Shown here: piece after piece, positions 10,921 through 21,900 of the stretch
Position numbering within the stretch: the first letter of the stretch is position 1
Layout of the letters: each line of letters begins with the position of its first letter
DNA from: Tomocerus qinae
Lineage: Eukaryota; Arthropoda; Collembola; Entomobryomorpha; Tomoceridae
DNA: 64,000 bases
Assembly (NCBI GenBank): GCA_020055645.1
Contig: CM034546.1
Coordinates: forward strand, 80,724,001-80,788,000
Direction: 5' to 3'
Translations under genes and position numbers: made by a program
Notes under the pieces: model-generated
Told to the model about the DNA's origin: nothing
Seen by the model: the letters and a program-made list of their open reading frames with translations, nothing else
The model's database searches: none

Positions 10921-12876
10921 AAAGCTAATTATTATTCATTGCTCGTGTTTATTCATGAGTCAATTAATTAGTTTCAAAGATGTTAATTAATGATCCCGTT
11001 TTCCCCAAGTTGGAATAGAAACGACGTCATGACTATAAGATAAACGTTAAATGGCTCATGCGCATTGAATAATGTTTGACTCATGAGCCGGCACGAATCC
11101 AAAAATTTGGCCAAGGTGGTGCGCCGGGCACAAAATTAATGACAAAAACTTGACAGAATTTTAGCGAATTTTGGCCCTTTTAGGGGAAAAGCTTCTCTTT
11201 CTCTCCAATTTAAGGGACTCTGTGTTCCCCCTCCTGCTCCCTACTGGACACGTGCTTGATGCGAGAAGGTTTTATGACTACGAATACTATTACTAAACCG
11301 CTGCATTGTTGTTGAAATTCAAAATGTATTCAAATTTTCAGGGTACAATCTACAGGTAAATAATTTAATATGGAGGCCGAGTTCGTAAATGGGCAAGCAA
11401 AACCGGCGAAACCCCCTAAGTGGAGGAAGAGTTCAAAAATTAAAAATAACTAAAAATTGACGCAACCATTCGTTTTTATCCATTCTACAACATCGTGTAA
11501 AAGCTTGTTTTCTATATAAATGCCGTTATTGAAATTGTGAATCGCACTAATATATGTATTATACGTCTTGTTTCAAAACAGCTATAATATTGTAATCGTG
11601 TTAGTACGCAGGTGCAGGGAATATGTGAAACTTTTATGCTGCTGATAATCATCGGTCTGTCTATGAATTTTGGGACAATGCGCAATCACTAGAAATTTAT
11701 ATTTCAATGTTTTTCTGGCACTTAGTGCTAGGTTTTCAGCTAGTTGTAATAATATTAGTAATAAACCATTGCAAAACGTACATAAAACAGAGAAGTTTAA
11801 ATTTTTTAACTAAGGGGTAACAGTAACCTCTTTAGTAGTGTCCCAGAACCCTTAAACAACTAGCTGAAAACCTAGCACTAAGTGCCAGAAAAACATTGAA
11901 ATATAAATTTCTAGTGATTGCGCATTGTCCCAAAATTCATAGACAGACCGATGATTATCAGCAGCATAAAAGTTTCACATATTCCCTGCACCTGCGTACT
12001 AACACGATTACAATATTATAGCTGTTTTGAAACAAGACGTATAATACATATATTAGTGCGATTCACAATTTCAATAACGGCATTTATATAGAAAACAAGC
12101 TTTTACACGATGTTGTAGAATGGATAAAAACGAATGGTTGCGTCAATTTTTAGTTATTTTTAATTTTTGAACTCTTCCTCCACTTAGGGGGTTTCGCCGG
12201 TTTTGCTTGCCCATTTACGAACTCGGCCTCCATATTAAATTATTTACCTGTAGATTGTACCCTGAAAATTTGAATACATTTTGAATTTCAACAACAATGC
12301 AGCGGTTTAGTAATAGTATTCGTAGTCATAAAACCTTCTCGCATCAAGCACGTGTCCAGTAGGGAGCAGGAGGGGGAACACAGAGTCCCTTAAATTGGAG
12401 AGAAAGAGAAGCTTTTCCCCTAAAAGGGCCAAAATTCGCTAAAATTCTGTCAAGTTTTTGTCATTAATTTTGTGCCCGGCGCACCACCTTGGCCAAATTT
12501 TTGGATTCGTGCCGGCTCATGAGTCAAACATTATTCAATGCGCATGAGCCATTTAACGTTTATCTTATAGTCATGACGTCGTTTCTATTCCAACTTGGGG
12601 AAAACGGGATCATTAATTAACATCTTTGAAACTAATTAATTGACTCATGAATAAACACGAGCAATGAATAATAATTAGCTTTATGTTCGCTCTGCTGATA
12701 ATACTAATAATCGCCGCAGAAATTAATTTTCACCTCACAAAAATGTATAATTATGCTTGTAACAATCAATGCGAAAATAAAAAAATCTCAGCTTTAACAA
12801 ACACGCCTTGTTCCAGTCCAAAGAGTAATACACAGAGTGATCAGCAGTTTGGGTTCTCTGGGCACAATATCTTCAA
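10727..12876. repeat. 2.15-kb near-perfect palindrome
   Basis: The left arm (10727-11747) and right arm (11856-12876) are reverse complements over 1,021 bp around a 108-bp spacer. Coordinates of matching bases at the inner and outer ends add to the same sum (23,603), so there is no net indel across the arms, and every stretch compared by eye was identical. The arms contain a CACGTGCTTG-tipped inverted-repeat family also seen near 13080-13240 and 37685-37835, and one copy each of a small open frame. A missed-adapter assembly artefact is a real alternative. Confidence 0.9.
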
Positions 12877-13027
12877 GATGCGAATGCGAGTCAAAAAGAC
12901 TAAGCACAGCACAAGACTTGGGCACGGTATAAAGTATAATTGTTCGAAGGAAGAAGTTTATACTACCAGACTACCACGTCGCACAACAATGTATTTAAAT
13001 TCAGTAATTTTATCCTTCTGTCGTTAA
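12683..13027 (+). CDS. hypothetical small secreted protein, palindrome-arm copy
   Basis: An open frame of 114 codons starting at an ATG followed by a strongly hydrophobic stretch (MFALLIILIIAAEINF), which looks like a signal peptide. A small Cys-containing segment (ACNNQC, later TPC and YNC) and a basic C-terminus follow. The first 64 codons lie in the palindrome arm; the remainder is unique flanking sequence. I do not recognise a family, and splicing could shorten or extend it. It is reported because signal-like N-termini are uncommon in random AT-rich frames; it may still be fortuitous. Confidence 0.3.
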   Translation: MFALLIILIIAAEINFHLTKMYNYACNNQCENKKISALTNTPCSSPKSNTQSDQQFGFSGHNIFKMRMRVKKTKHSTRLGHGIKYNCSKEEVYTTRLPRRTTMYLNSVILSFCR

Positions 13028-13079
13028 AATGCGCAAGCGTGTAATGCATAAAAATAAGGCCTAATCTAAGTGGTATTTA

Positions 13080-13240
13080 GCATCTTTCGCAGAGGGGACA
13101 CAGAGCCTATACATCTGAGGAAAAGAGAAGCTTTTCCCCTAAAAGGTCCAAAAATCGAAAAATTCTTTAAATCTTTAAAAGATTTTGCTATTAATTTTTG
13201 TGCCGTCGCCCCTCCTTGACCAAATGTCTGGATACGCGCC
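13080..13240. repeat. short interspersed copy of the element in the palindrome arms
   Basis: This segment shares the AAGCTTTTCCCCTAAAAG block, the ATTAATTTTGTGC block and the GGATACGCGCCTG tip with the palindrome arms and with the small insertion at about 37685-37835. It looks like a degraded non-autonomous DNA element. Confidence 0.5.
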
Positions 13241-13672
13241 TGCATACGAGTACGCACAAATATACCTACATACAAACATTATTCAATGCGCATGAGTCAG
13301 TTTTCGTTTATCCTATAGTAGTGATACTTCATCAACGAAGAAAACTGAGAACGCCAGATTGAAACAAATGATTAAGCAACATAAAACAGCACTTAACGAC
13401 TACCATAATGTAAATTGTCATCATTGTACATCACTATAAAGTAGATTGTAAATAGATTGTATAAAGTGATCGAAGGTTTTGCTTTTATCTGTTTTACTGG
13501 TCAAGAACAAAAATATTAAAACACTTGATTGATTTGATTAGAAAGAATAAAACGGTTAAAAATACGTATAATTCATGGCAGTGAGGATTTGCATTACTCG
13601 GTGACATATTTCTAATTATTCATTCGTTTATCTGTTTTAATAAAATATATTTACAAAGACTGTAAAGCAAAA

Positions 13673-15541
13673 ATGAAAAAGGTTTTTATCTTGTCTTTAT
13701 GGTTGACTATGACCATCTTCGGGCATAGTCAATCTTCAAAATTTCCTGGATCCTTAAGAAATTCGTTGGCCGAAAAGGGTAGAGTTAACATTTTTGCAGC
13801 CATGAAAGAAGGCACGGCGGAAGTATTGAGAGAAGTGGAAAGAAGTCTACCATCGAGAGCCACTCACGGCCTGAGGACAACTGCGGTATACAGCTCCCTA
13901 AAAGCTCATGCCGAACGATGCCAGAAAAATGTCCTAGCAAAACTCCAAAGAAACCCAGAGTTGGAAATTCAAAGTTTTTGGATTATAAATCAAGTGTACA
14001 TTAAAAATGCGGATGCAGCAACTGTGGAAGTGTTGGCAGCCATGGAAGAAGTCGTAGAAATTACTGAAGAGCAAATCGTCCACATTGAAGAAATTGTAGT
14101 AGGTCCGGTTGAAAAAGGTTTCAGAAATCCCAGAACTGAATGGGGTCTGGAAGATATGAATGTGCCTTTGGTGTGGGGAATGGGTGGAGGGGGAAATGGA
14201 ACTGGAGTCGTCATCGGAAATATCGATACTGGAGTCCGGCACACTCACGAAGCATTTAGAAGCAAGTGGGTTGGCACAGCGGGATACGGATGGTATGATC
14301 CGGAAAATAAAACTTCCATTCCTTTTGACGACTACAATCACGGTACGTTATTCTTATTCTGGTCGGCAAAAGTAAATCTAGGGTATATTTTTATTATTCG
14401 TGATAATTTAACATATATTAACAACATGACATGAGACATTCCAAATATTTAATTTTTGAAACAGAAGTTGTTAATGTTGTTATTATAAGGATAGGCATCT
14501 GATTATTTACAACTGATTTATGCTATCAGTGTCATTGTATTTATTTTTAGCATTACAGTACAGTAGTTAAACATTTGTTTTTGATGTAAACTCAGGCACT
14601 CTTACTATTGGAGCATTAGTTGGAGATGGAGGCATAGGTGTAGCTCCTGGTGTAAGTAAAAAACAAATTATCCTAAAGCTGTAGGTACTACTTGTAGATT
14701 ATAATATATTATTATTATAATTAAATGGCTTTGTTAAAATTAATTGTTATCAATGTTAATATTATATGTAGGCTAAGTGGATGGCATGCAAGGCATATCG
14801 AGGTGATGGAACAGCATTATCTTCTTCGTTTGTAGCATGTGGACAGTTCATGGCCTGTCCTTCAGACACCTCAGGAAACAATACAGACTGTTCAAAAGCC
14901 CCTCATGTCGTCAGCAACTCTTGGGGATGGTACGGTGGCGTAACTTTATTCAATCCAGTTTTGGAGGCTTGGATTACCGCCGGCATCCTTTCCTCATTCT
15001 CTGCTGGAAACGAGGGAGCTTGCAGGTATAAAAACATAGCAGAACATCTAAACTTAAAACAATAATGGTAACACAATATTTTAACATGTACTTGTTTCCC
15101 TCTAGCTCGATATTATCCCCTGCTGATCAGCCAAATGCCATTGCAATCGGGGCAATAGGACCCAGTCATGATTTGGCATACTTTAGCAGCAAGGGACCAT
15201 ACCTTGGCCAAATTAAGCCCGACATATCAGGTCCAGGAACCGGAATACGTACTGCAGATCATAGCAGCGATTCTGCATATGTAAGTGCGGCGGGTACTAG
15301 TTTAAGTTGTCCGTTGGCTTCTGGAGTCTTGGCACTCATGAAAGGTGCTTTCCCCAATCTTGGTCACAATCAAGCTAAAAACGCTTTGTTGCAATCTGCA
15401 AGTCGAGATATTAGACCAGCCGGAGTGTCATGTGGAGGAGTTAGTGATAGCATATTCCCAAATAACCATTTCGGCCACGGACGTGTTGATGCTTTAGCAG
15501 CAATGAGATTGCTCAACACAATGTACTTAAACCAAAATTAA
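13673..15541 (+). CDS. secreted subtilase (S8 peptidase, bacillopeptidase F-like)
   Basis: A four-exon gene: 13673-14342, 14596-14651, 14772-15025 and 15106-15541, all with GT-AG introns whose phases fit, giving 471 codons. The product starts with a signal peptide (MKKVFILSLWLTMTIFGHSQ) and a prodomain to about residue 160, followed by the S8 catalytic domain. The catalytic aspartate is in NIDTGVRHTHEAF, the histidine in DYNHGTL (split by intron 1; the usual HGTH reads HGTL), the oxyanion asparagine in SAGNEG, and the serine in AGTSLSCPLASG, so the triad is complete. The WMACKAYR and APHVVSNSWG blocks place it with bacillopeptidase F-type subtilases, a mainly bacterial branch. It probably acts as an extracellular endopeptidase after prodomain removal. 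A polyadenylation signal (AATAAA) lies at 15576-15581. No disabling change was seen. Confidence 0.85.
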
Positions 15542-15575
15542 ATTAACTACGATGTAATTCAAAATATTACTTGTC

Positions 15576-15581
15576 AATAAA
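15576..15581 (+). terminator. polyadenylation signal of the subtilase gene
   Basis: A canonical AATAAA lies 35 bases past the stop codon. Confidence 0.6.
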
Positions 15582-16046
15582 ATTGGTATACCATTCTATA
15601 TCATACATGTATATGTTACAGGAAATTTGTACAGACCGGACGTTTGCATAGGTCCGGCAGGACATGTGCACACGTCCTGCTGTCCTGAAGTCGGATATTT
15701 GAATTATCCTAGGACATGTGCACATGTCCGAGGACAAGTGAACGTGACAAAGTTTAATTTCCCACTTGATTTTTCTATTTCCCATTTTCCCACCCACTTG
15801 GCCTTTTGTTTCCTGTGTCCCACTTCTTTCATTTCTCACTCTCAACTATGCATACATGCATTATAGAGCATGGTAAGTGCATCATTGAGTACAACTAGGT
15901 ACATATATATGTTTGCATTTAATTATGTTATCAGTATCATCTGTCCATAATTTTGTTTACTTTATACTAAAGGTAGTACCTGTATGTGTCTTATCATTCT
16001 CAGTGGAGACATATAAAGTATAAAGTAGTAAATCATATAAGTAGTA
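15582..16046. other. intergenic, no gene recognised
   Basis: Contains short palindromic GGACATGTGCAC-type motifs at about 15650-15745 and a TTTCCCAC-rich stretch at 15758-15840. No coding region is supported. Confidence 0.5.
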
Positions 16047-16301
16047 TTATGGTCCCAAGCAATCTATTTTTCTATTCAATTGGAAGAACAATGAATCATA
16101 TGGTACTACACAAAAGGCTTGCTTCGACCAGAACTCGAAGCCGAGAACTGTACTATGAGACTACCACACTGCGGGTACGATTTCATACGCGAAGCCCACT
16201 ACTATTTGCCGACTGATGAATAGTATGTACTTAACATATTGAGCTGAATGCAAATGATGTAATGACTGAATAGCCGAATGTACTGAGTGTATACTGTACT
16301 C

Positions 16302-16690
16302 GTAAATTTTTAAATTTAATCGAAAATTTTGGAATTTAATCGAAAATTTTGGAATTTAATCGAAAATTTTGGAATTTAATCGTACATTTTGGAATTTAAT
16401 CGTAAATTTTGGAATTTAATCGTACATTTTGGAATTTAATCGTAAATTTTTGAATTTAATCGTAAATTTTTGAATTTACTCGTAAATTTTTGAATTTACT
16501 CGTACATTTTTGAATTTACTCGTAAATTTTTGAATTTAATCGTACATTTTGGAATTTAATCGTAAATTTTGGAATTTAATCGTAAATTTTGGAATTTAAT
16601 CGTAAATTTTGGAATTTAATCGTAAATTTTGGAATTTAATCTTACATTTTGGAATTTACTAGTAAATTTTGGAATTTAATCGTAAATCCG
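16302..16690 (+). repeat. 20-bp minisatellite, left arm
   Basis: About 19 units of the type cgtaaattttggaatttaat, with variants differing at a few positions. The same unit occurs inverted at 25250-25560. Confidence 0.95.
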
Positions 16691-17068
16691 CATTTCGGCT
16701 ATAAATTCATCCGTATTTCGGCTGTAGTCATTTACATTCCGATATGCGGTCGTCCTTATTTGGCTATACTGTCATTTACATTTCAGCTGTACTGTCACCC
16801 TATGTAGGCATTCAGTTATATGTGGCCCGGTCTAACGTCAATGTCTTAACGACAGCTGTTTACAAAAATTAGATTTTAGTGTCATCAAATACAGAAAAAA
16901 ATTCTTTACATTAAAAAAATTCGAAATTTTTAAACCACGTTTAGTATTTTTAATTTATAAAACAAAGTAAAGCATTCCAGATGAGAATTCATTATTGCTT
17001 TACTATGTTGTTGATGAGTACGTATGCTTAATAATATGAATGGTTAAAATGAGCGACGCGCCTTGTAT

Positions 17069-17510
17069 TAGCTTTTTTCCGCGTTAGAAGTTAATGTCGT
17101 AAGGAGTTTTACGTCAGATCGCGAAACATATGGTCATTGAGCTCAATCTGTAATCAAGTAAGTAGCATTCATCGGTCGGCAAATCGTAACGTGCTTCGGA
17201 TATGAAATCGTACCCGCAGAGTTGTAGTGTAGTTGGACCTCACACGTTGTTTTTATCGGCTTCGAGTTCTGGTCGAAGCAAGCTTTTTGTGTAGTACCAT
17301 ATGATTCATTGTTCTTCCAATTGAATAGAAAAAAAGATTGCTTGCGACCATTCTGCGGGTATGATTTCATATCCGAAGCACGTTACGATTTGCCGACCGA
17401 TGAATGCTACTTACTTGATTACAGATTGAGCTCAATGACCATATGTTTCGCGATCTGACGTAAAAATCCTTACGACATTAACCTCTAACGCTGGAAAAAG
17501 CTAATACAGT
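17069..17510. repeat. internal palindrome containing diverged foldback ends
   Basis: 17069-17220 is repeated in inverted orientation at about 17350-17510, including a TACGTCAGATCGCG block and a CATATGGTCATTGAGCTCAA block. The region between, 17221-17345, is a diverged inverted copy of the outer end of the foldback element (AATGAATCATATGGTACTAC on the minus strand). It looks like the junction of two older foldback copies. Confidence 0.7.
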
Positions 17511-17778
17511 ACTGGTAAATTCGATAATTTACTGGTAAATTCGATAATTTACTGGTAAATTCGATAATTTACTGGTAAATTCGATAATTTACTGGCAAAT
17601 TCGATAATTTACTGGTAAATTCGATAATTTACTGGTAAATTCGATAATTTACTGGTAAATTCGATAATTTACTGGTAAATTCGATAATTTACTGGTAAAT
17701 TCGATAATTTACTGGTAAATTCGATAATTTACTGGTAAATTCGATAATTTACTGGTAAATTCGATAATTTACTGGTAA
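17511..17778 (+). repeat. 20-bp minisatellite interrupted by the BEL/Pao element, left part
   Basis: About 13 nearly identical units of actggtaaattcgataattt. The array stops at GGTAA (17774-17778) where the retrotransposon begins and resumes from a second GGTAA at 24957. Confidence 0.95.
17774..17778. repeat. 5-bp target-site duplication of the BEL/Pao element, left copy
   Basis: GGTAA immediately precedes the 5' LTR and is repeated at 24957-24961 after the 3' LTR. Five bases is a normal length for BEL/Pao integrases. Confidence 0.85.
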
Positions 17779-17978
17779 TGGATAAACCTCGTTATTGCAT
17801 TTTGGTATCTACACGAGGGAGCAAGACGTAAGTTCGAAACAGTCTTGTCTTGCCCCTTTGTTGAGTTGGAATCTCTACAGGGAGACAGGACGTGTTAGTT
17901 CGAAACATTCTTGTCTCTAGCTTGTGCTTGAGCTTCTCACTCGTCCCTGCACATTTACATGTAGTAGATAGGGACAGT

Positions 17979-18016
<38 letters not shown>

Positions 18017-18017
18017 A

Positions 18018-18062
<45 letters not shown>

Positions 18063-18599
18063 AAGGAGTAAAGCCTACTCTCTTTCCCACAGCCAGCCTC
18101 CTATACCTTTCTTAATAAATGGATAGCTCTAGTTAGTACATACGTAAGCAGAATAGTTCTAGCATAGCATGTAAGTCTAGTACCTATTAGTATGTAGCAT
18201 AATATTATGTATGTCAATCTAGTACCTACCTATATCTAGTAGTGTGTATCCCTATCTGCCTACCTATTAGATGTAGTACTAAGAGTAAGTTTTTGGCGTA
18301 GCATTACTCAGTAGCACGAGGAACTCCATTCGAGACGCACGCCTTTTTTGTGTCAGTTCTCCGAGTTAATTTAATTTGCCCAATTAAATCTATTAAGTGC
18401 TACCCGTAATTACTTACCTGTAATTAATCATCATTTGTTTATTGTGTATTTGTTGTGTATGTGTGCCTATTATTTTAGCATAAATAAAATCGTGTTTTAC
18501 ACAAAATTCACGAAAGCACACACTACATTTTGAGCATCCTAGTTTGGCATCATTGGTTTGGACTCTACCTGCAAGCGATATCGAAGTCAGCCCTCTATA
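17779..18599 (+). repeat. 5' LTR of the BEL/Pao element
   Basis: 821 bp, beginning TGGATAAACC and ending CTCTATA. It matches 24136-24956 except for one base noticed near its end. Confidence 0.95.
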
Positions 18600-18620
18600 T
18601 TTGGTCCTTCGAGAGCACGG
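18600..18620 (+). promoter_or_regulatory. candidate primer-binding site
   Basis: The sequence directly after the 5' LTR (TTTGGTCCTTCGAGAG) is where minus-strand DNA synthesis is primed in this class. I do not assign the tRNA. Confidence 0.5.
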
Positions 18621-18925
18621 ATATCGGTAATTAACATTAATCTAAAAATTAGTGCATTAATTAGTTACCGTAATCAGTTACGGGATACTGACTGTCGCCT
18701 TGCCACGGTTACTCGTCAGCCATTTTGGAAGCCATTACGGCAGTTGTGTTTGGATCGTTCATCCAAAGTAAATTTGAATTTCCCGCCATTGGGGAAACTA
18801 GAGACAGTGCACGTCTCATCTACAAGTGAAAGTGTTTGTGAGCTCTCTACAGCTACACCAGGAAAAGTCTCATCTCAAGGTGCCCCGTAAGTTGTTCTTT
18901 CTCTTTGTCTCTTGCATAAAGCATC

Positions 18926-21900
18926 ATGGAAGCCGTCCAGAGGAACCGACGGGCCTTGAACACAGAGATCACTCGGATCGCTAATGTACTTGCCCAGTAC
19001 GACAAAAGGAAACCGATGCCGAAATCAGAGAACGTAGTACAGGAGAAGAGTCTGTTTGCCTGCAGACAACGGTACTACAAGGTCTTGGAGGAGTGCAGTG
19101 TCGCCGCCAAGACCACTGCGGAGTACGACCGCGAAGAAGCAGAGTTTCTCACTCTCATCGAAAAGATGGACAAGTTGAGCATCAAGCTCGAAGACATGAA
19201 GATCGCCGCTGCCGCACTAGTGACTGGAACCTCAGAAATCAAGCTACCGAAGCTTGAACTACCACGGTTCTCCGGTGAGGTACACCAATGGCTTTCCTTT
19301 CATGATCTCTTTTTAGCGTCCATCCACCATAATACGAAGCTATCTGGAGCACAGAAGCTTCAATACCTGAAAGGTGCAGTGGACGGTGAGCCGTCGAAGC
19401 TCATCAGTAGTCTCCAGATAACAGACGCTAACTACGACGTCGCCTGGAAGACCTTAGAGGATCGGTATCAGGATAAGCGTGAACTCATCCGAGGTACGTT
19501 CGTCCGACTCCTCTCACAACCGAACAGTATTACGGATTCTCCAGCTATGCTACAGACTCTAGCCGATACTTCTCGTGAGTGCGTGCAATCCTTCGTGACT
19601 TTGGGCATTCCCAAAGAAGAAGTGTGTGAGCTTCTAATAGTGCACATCATCACGCAAAAGTTGGACTCAGAGTCTCGCACGCAGTGGGAACGCAAGCAAG
19701 AGAAAGGTAAACTTCCCACATTTGAACAATTTTGTGAGTTCCTTGATGAACAGGCCAGAGTCACGGCCGCAGCAAAACCGTCGTCGTCCAAGTCTCAAGC
19801 AAAGTCCAAGGATCGCCGTCCTGGAGCAGCCATGCATTATGGATCATCGGACGCAAAACCACGAAGTGAGTGCACGTTTTGTAGTGGTGAGCATCACATA
19901 TTTTCGTGTTCAGCCTTTGCGGCTTTAACTGTGCTAGACAGATGGACATCTGTAAAGAGTAAAGCCTTATGCTTTAACTGCTTGGAATTTGGGCACAGAA
20001 CTGAGAACTGCACGAAGAGGAAGTGTAGGCATTGTCGGAAGCCCCACAATCGCTTACTCCACCCGGAGAAACCTCCGCGAAAGCAAGATTCGCCTGCACC
20101 AACTACTACGGATCCACCAGAAAAGGTACAAGTCAGTTTTTGTTCGTCTCTATCAGCATCACGTACGCAAACTCTGCTGTGCACTGCGCTCGTACGAGTG
20201 AAGGACAGCAAGGGACAGCTACAAGTGTGCAGAGCTCTGTTGGATAACGGCTCGCAGACGTCTACAATTACTACAGCATGTGCAACTCGCCTAGGACTAC
20301 GTAGGCGCAAAGTGCACATACCCATCTCAGGCATTGGTGGTGTGGATGCAGGTACGTACTCGGAAATCACTTCTCTTAGCTTTTCGTCATGCTACGCTAC
20401 TCAGCCTACATTCGATGTCAACGCTATCGTGATGAAAGTCATCACTCATCCTTTGCCCACGTACAAAATCACGCAAGTGAATTGGAATCACCTACAAGGA
20501 CTTCAACTGGCAGACCCTCAATACAACGTCCCTAGCAAGATTGACATGCTGCTAGGTATGGACATTTACAATGCTTTGCTTATGGATGGCATGAAGAAAG
20601 GCGTACAGGGTAGTCCTACAGCTATCAACACGGCCCTCGGTTGGATCGTCGGAGGAAAGCTAGGAACTACGCAGCCTACTTCACTCGCTACGCATCACGT
20701 CCATTGCGACATGGATGAAGCGCTTAGAAAGTTCTGGGAACTGGAAGAGCTGCCATGGCAGAAGTTCTTGTCGCTCGAAGAGAAAGAATGCGAAGAACAC
20801 TATGCAGCTACGCATAGTAGAAACCTTGATGGAAGATTTATCGTGCGCCTTCCCTTTAAGAAAAATGCAGAGCCACTTGGAGACTCTAGGAACATTGCCA
20901 TGAAACGCTTGAAGAGCACCGAACGAAGATTAGGCTTAGACCCACCTTTGCATAAAGAATACCAGACGGTAGTTAGTGAGTATTTGCAGCTTAATCATAT
21001 GGAATTTGTCCCCGAGCGTGAAGTGTTTCCCGACAGACAAGTGTACTACATGCCACACCAGGCAGTGTTAAAGCCCACTAGTACCACGACTAAACTGCGT
21101 GTAGTGTTTGATGCATCAGCAGCATCATCCAATAAAGTTTCACTGAACGAAAATCTACTAGTAGGTCCCAAACTGCAAGACGACTTAGTGTCGATACTAG
21201 TTAGGTTCCGCAAGCATGCGATCGCATTTACGGCAGACTTGGCCAAGATGTACAGACAAGTACAGATGCATCGCGATGATATCGACTATCAACGCATTCT
21301 TTGGCGAGCCTCTACTACTGAACCTGTACGAGACTACAGGCTTCTGACTGCTACGTTTGGAACTGCCTCAGCACCGTACTTAGCTATCAAGAGCATTCAG
21401 CAACTAGCTACGTATGAAGAAACCAAGCATCCAGAAGCAGCGCAAATAGTACGTAGAGATTTCTACGTTGATGATTTGATGAGCGGTGCGGAGAGTGAGG
21501 AACACGCAATCAAGCTACAGAGCGAGTTGATTGCAATGTTACAGCTCGGCCAGTTTGAACTACGGAAGTGGTCATCCAACTCTCCCGTACTGCTAGCCTC
21601 CCTCCCACCTGAAATGCGTGAAATCAATTTGCCTTTGTCGATCGACGAAAATGAAACTATAAAGACATTAGGACTTAAATGGCATCCTGCTACGGACTGC
21701 TTTTCATTTACAGTCACTCTCACGCAACAAGTCACGGCACCAACCAAGCGGATAGTGTTGTCAGAAATTGCTAAAGTGTTTGATCCGCTTGGCTGGCTGT
21801 CCCCAGTGACTATAGTTGCGAAGACTTTCATACAGACGCTATGGAAGGAAGAAATCGGCTGGGACGAAGCATTACCGCAAGAACTCCAATCTCATTGGAA

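Noticed and set aside
17143-17370. Open frames with resembling peptides at 15986-16216, 17143-17370 and 25640-25915
   Set aside because: They are translations of the foldback ends in different orientations; the peptides resemble each other only because the DNA repeats do.
18558-18890. A 110-codon open frame upstream of the BEL/Pao gag-pol
   Set aside because: It begins in the LTR and lies in the leader; it has no domain signal and is best seen as untranslated.
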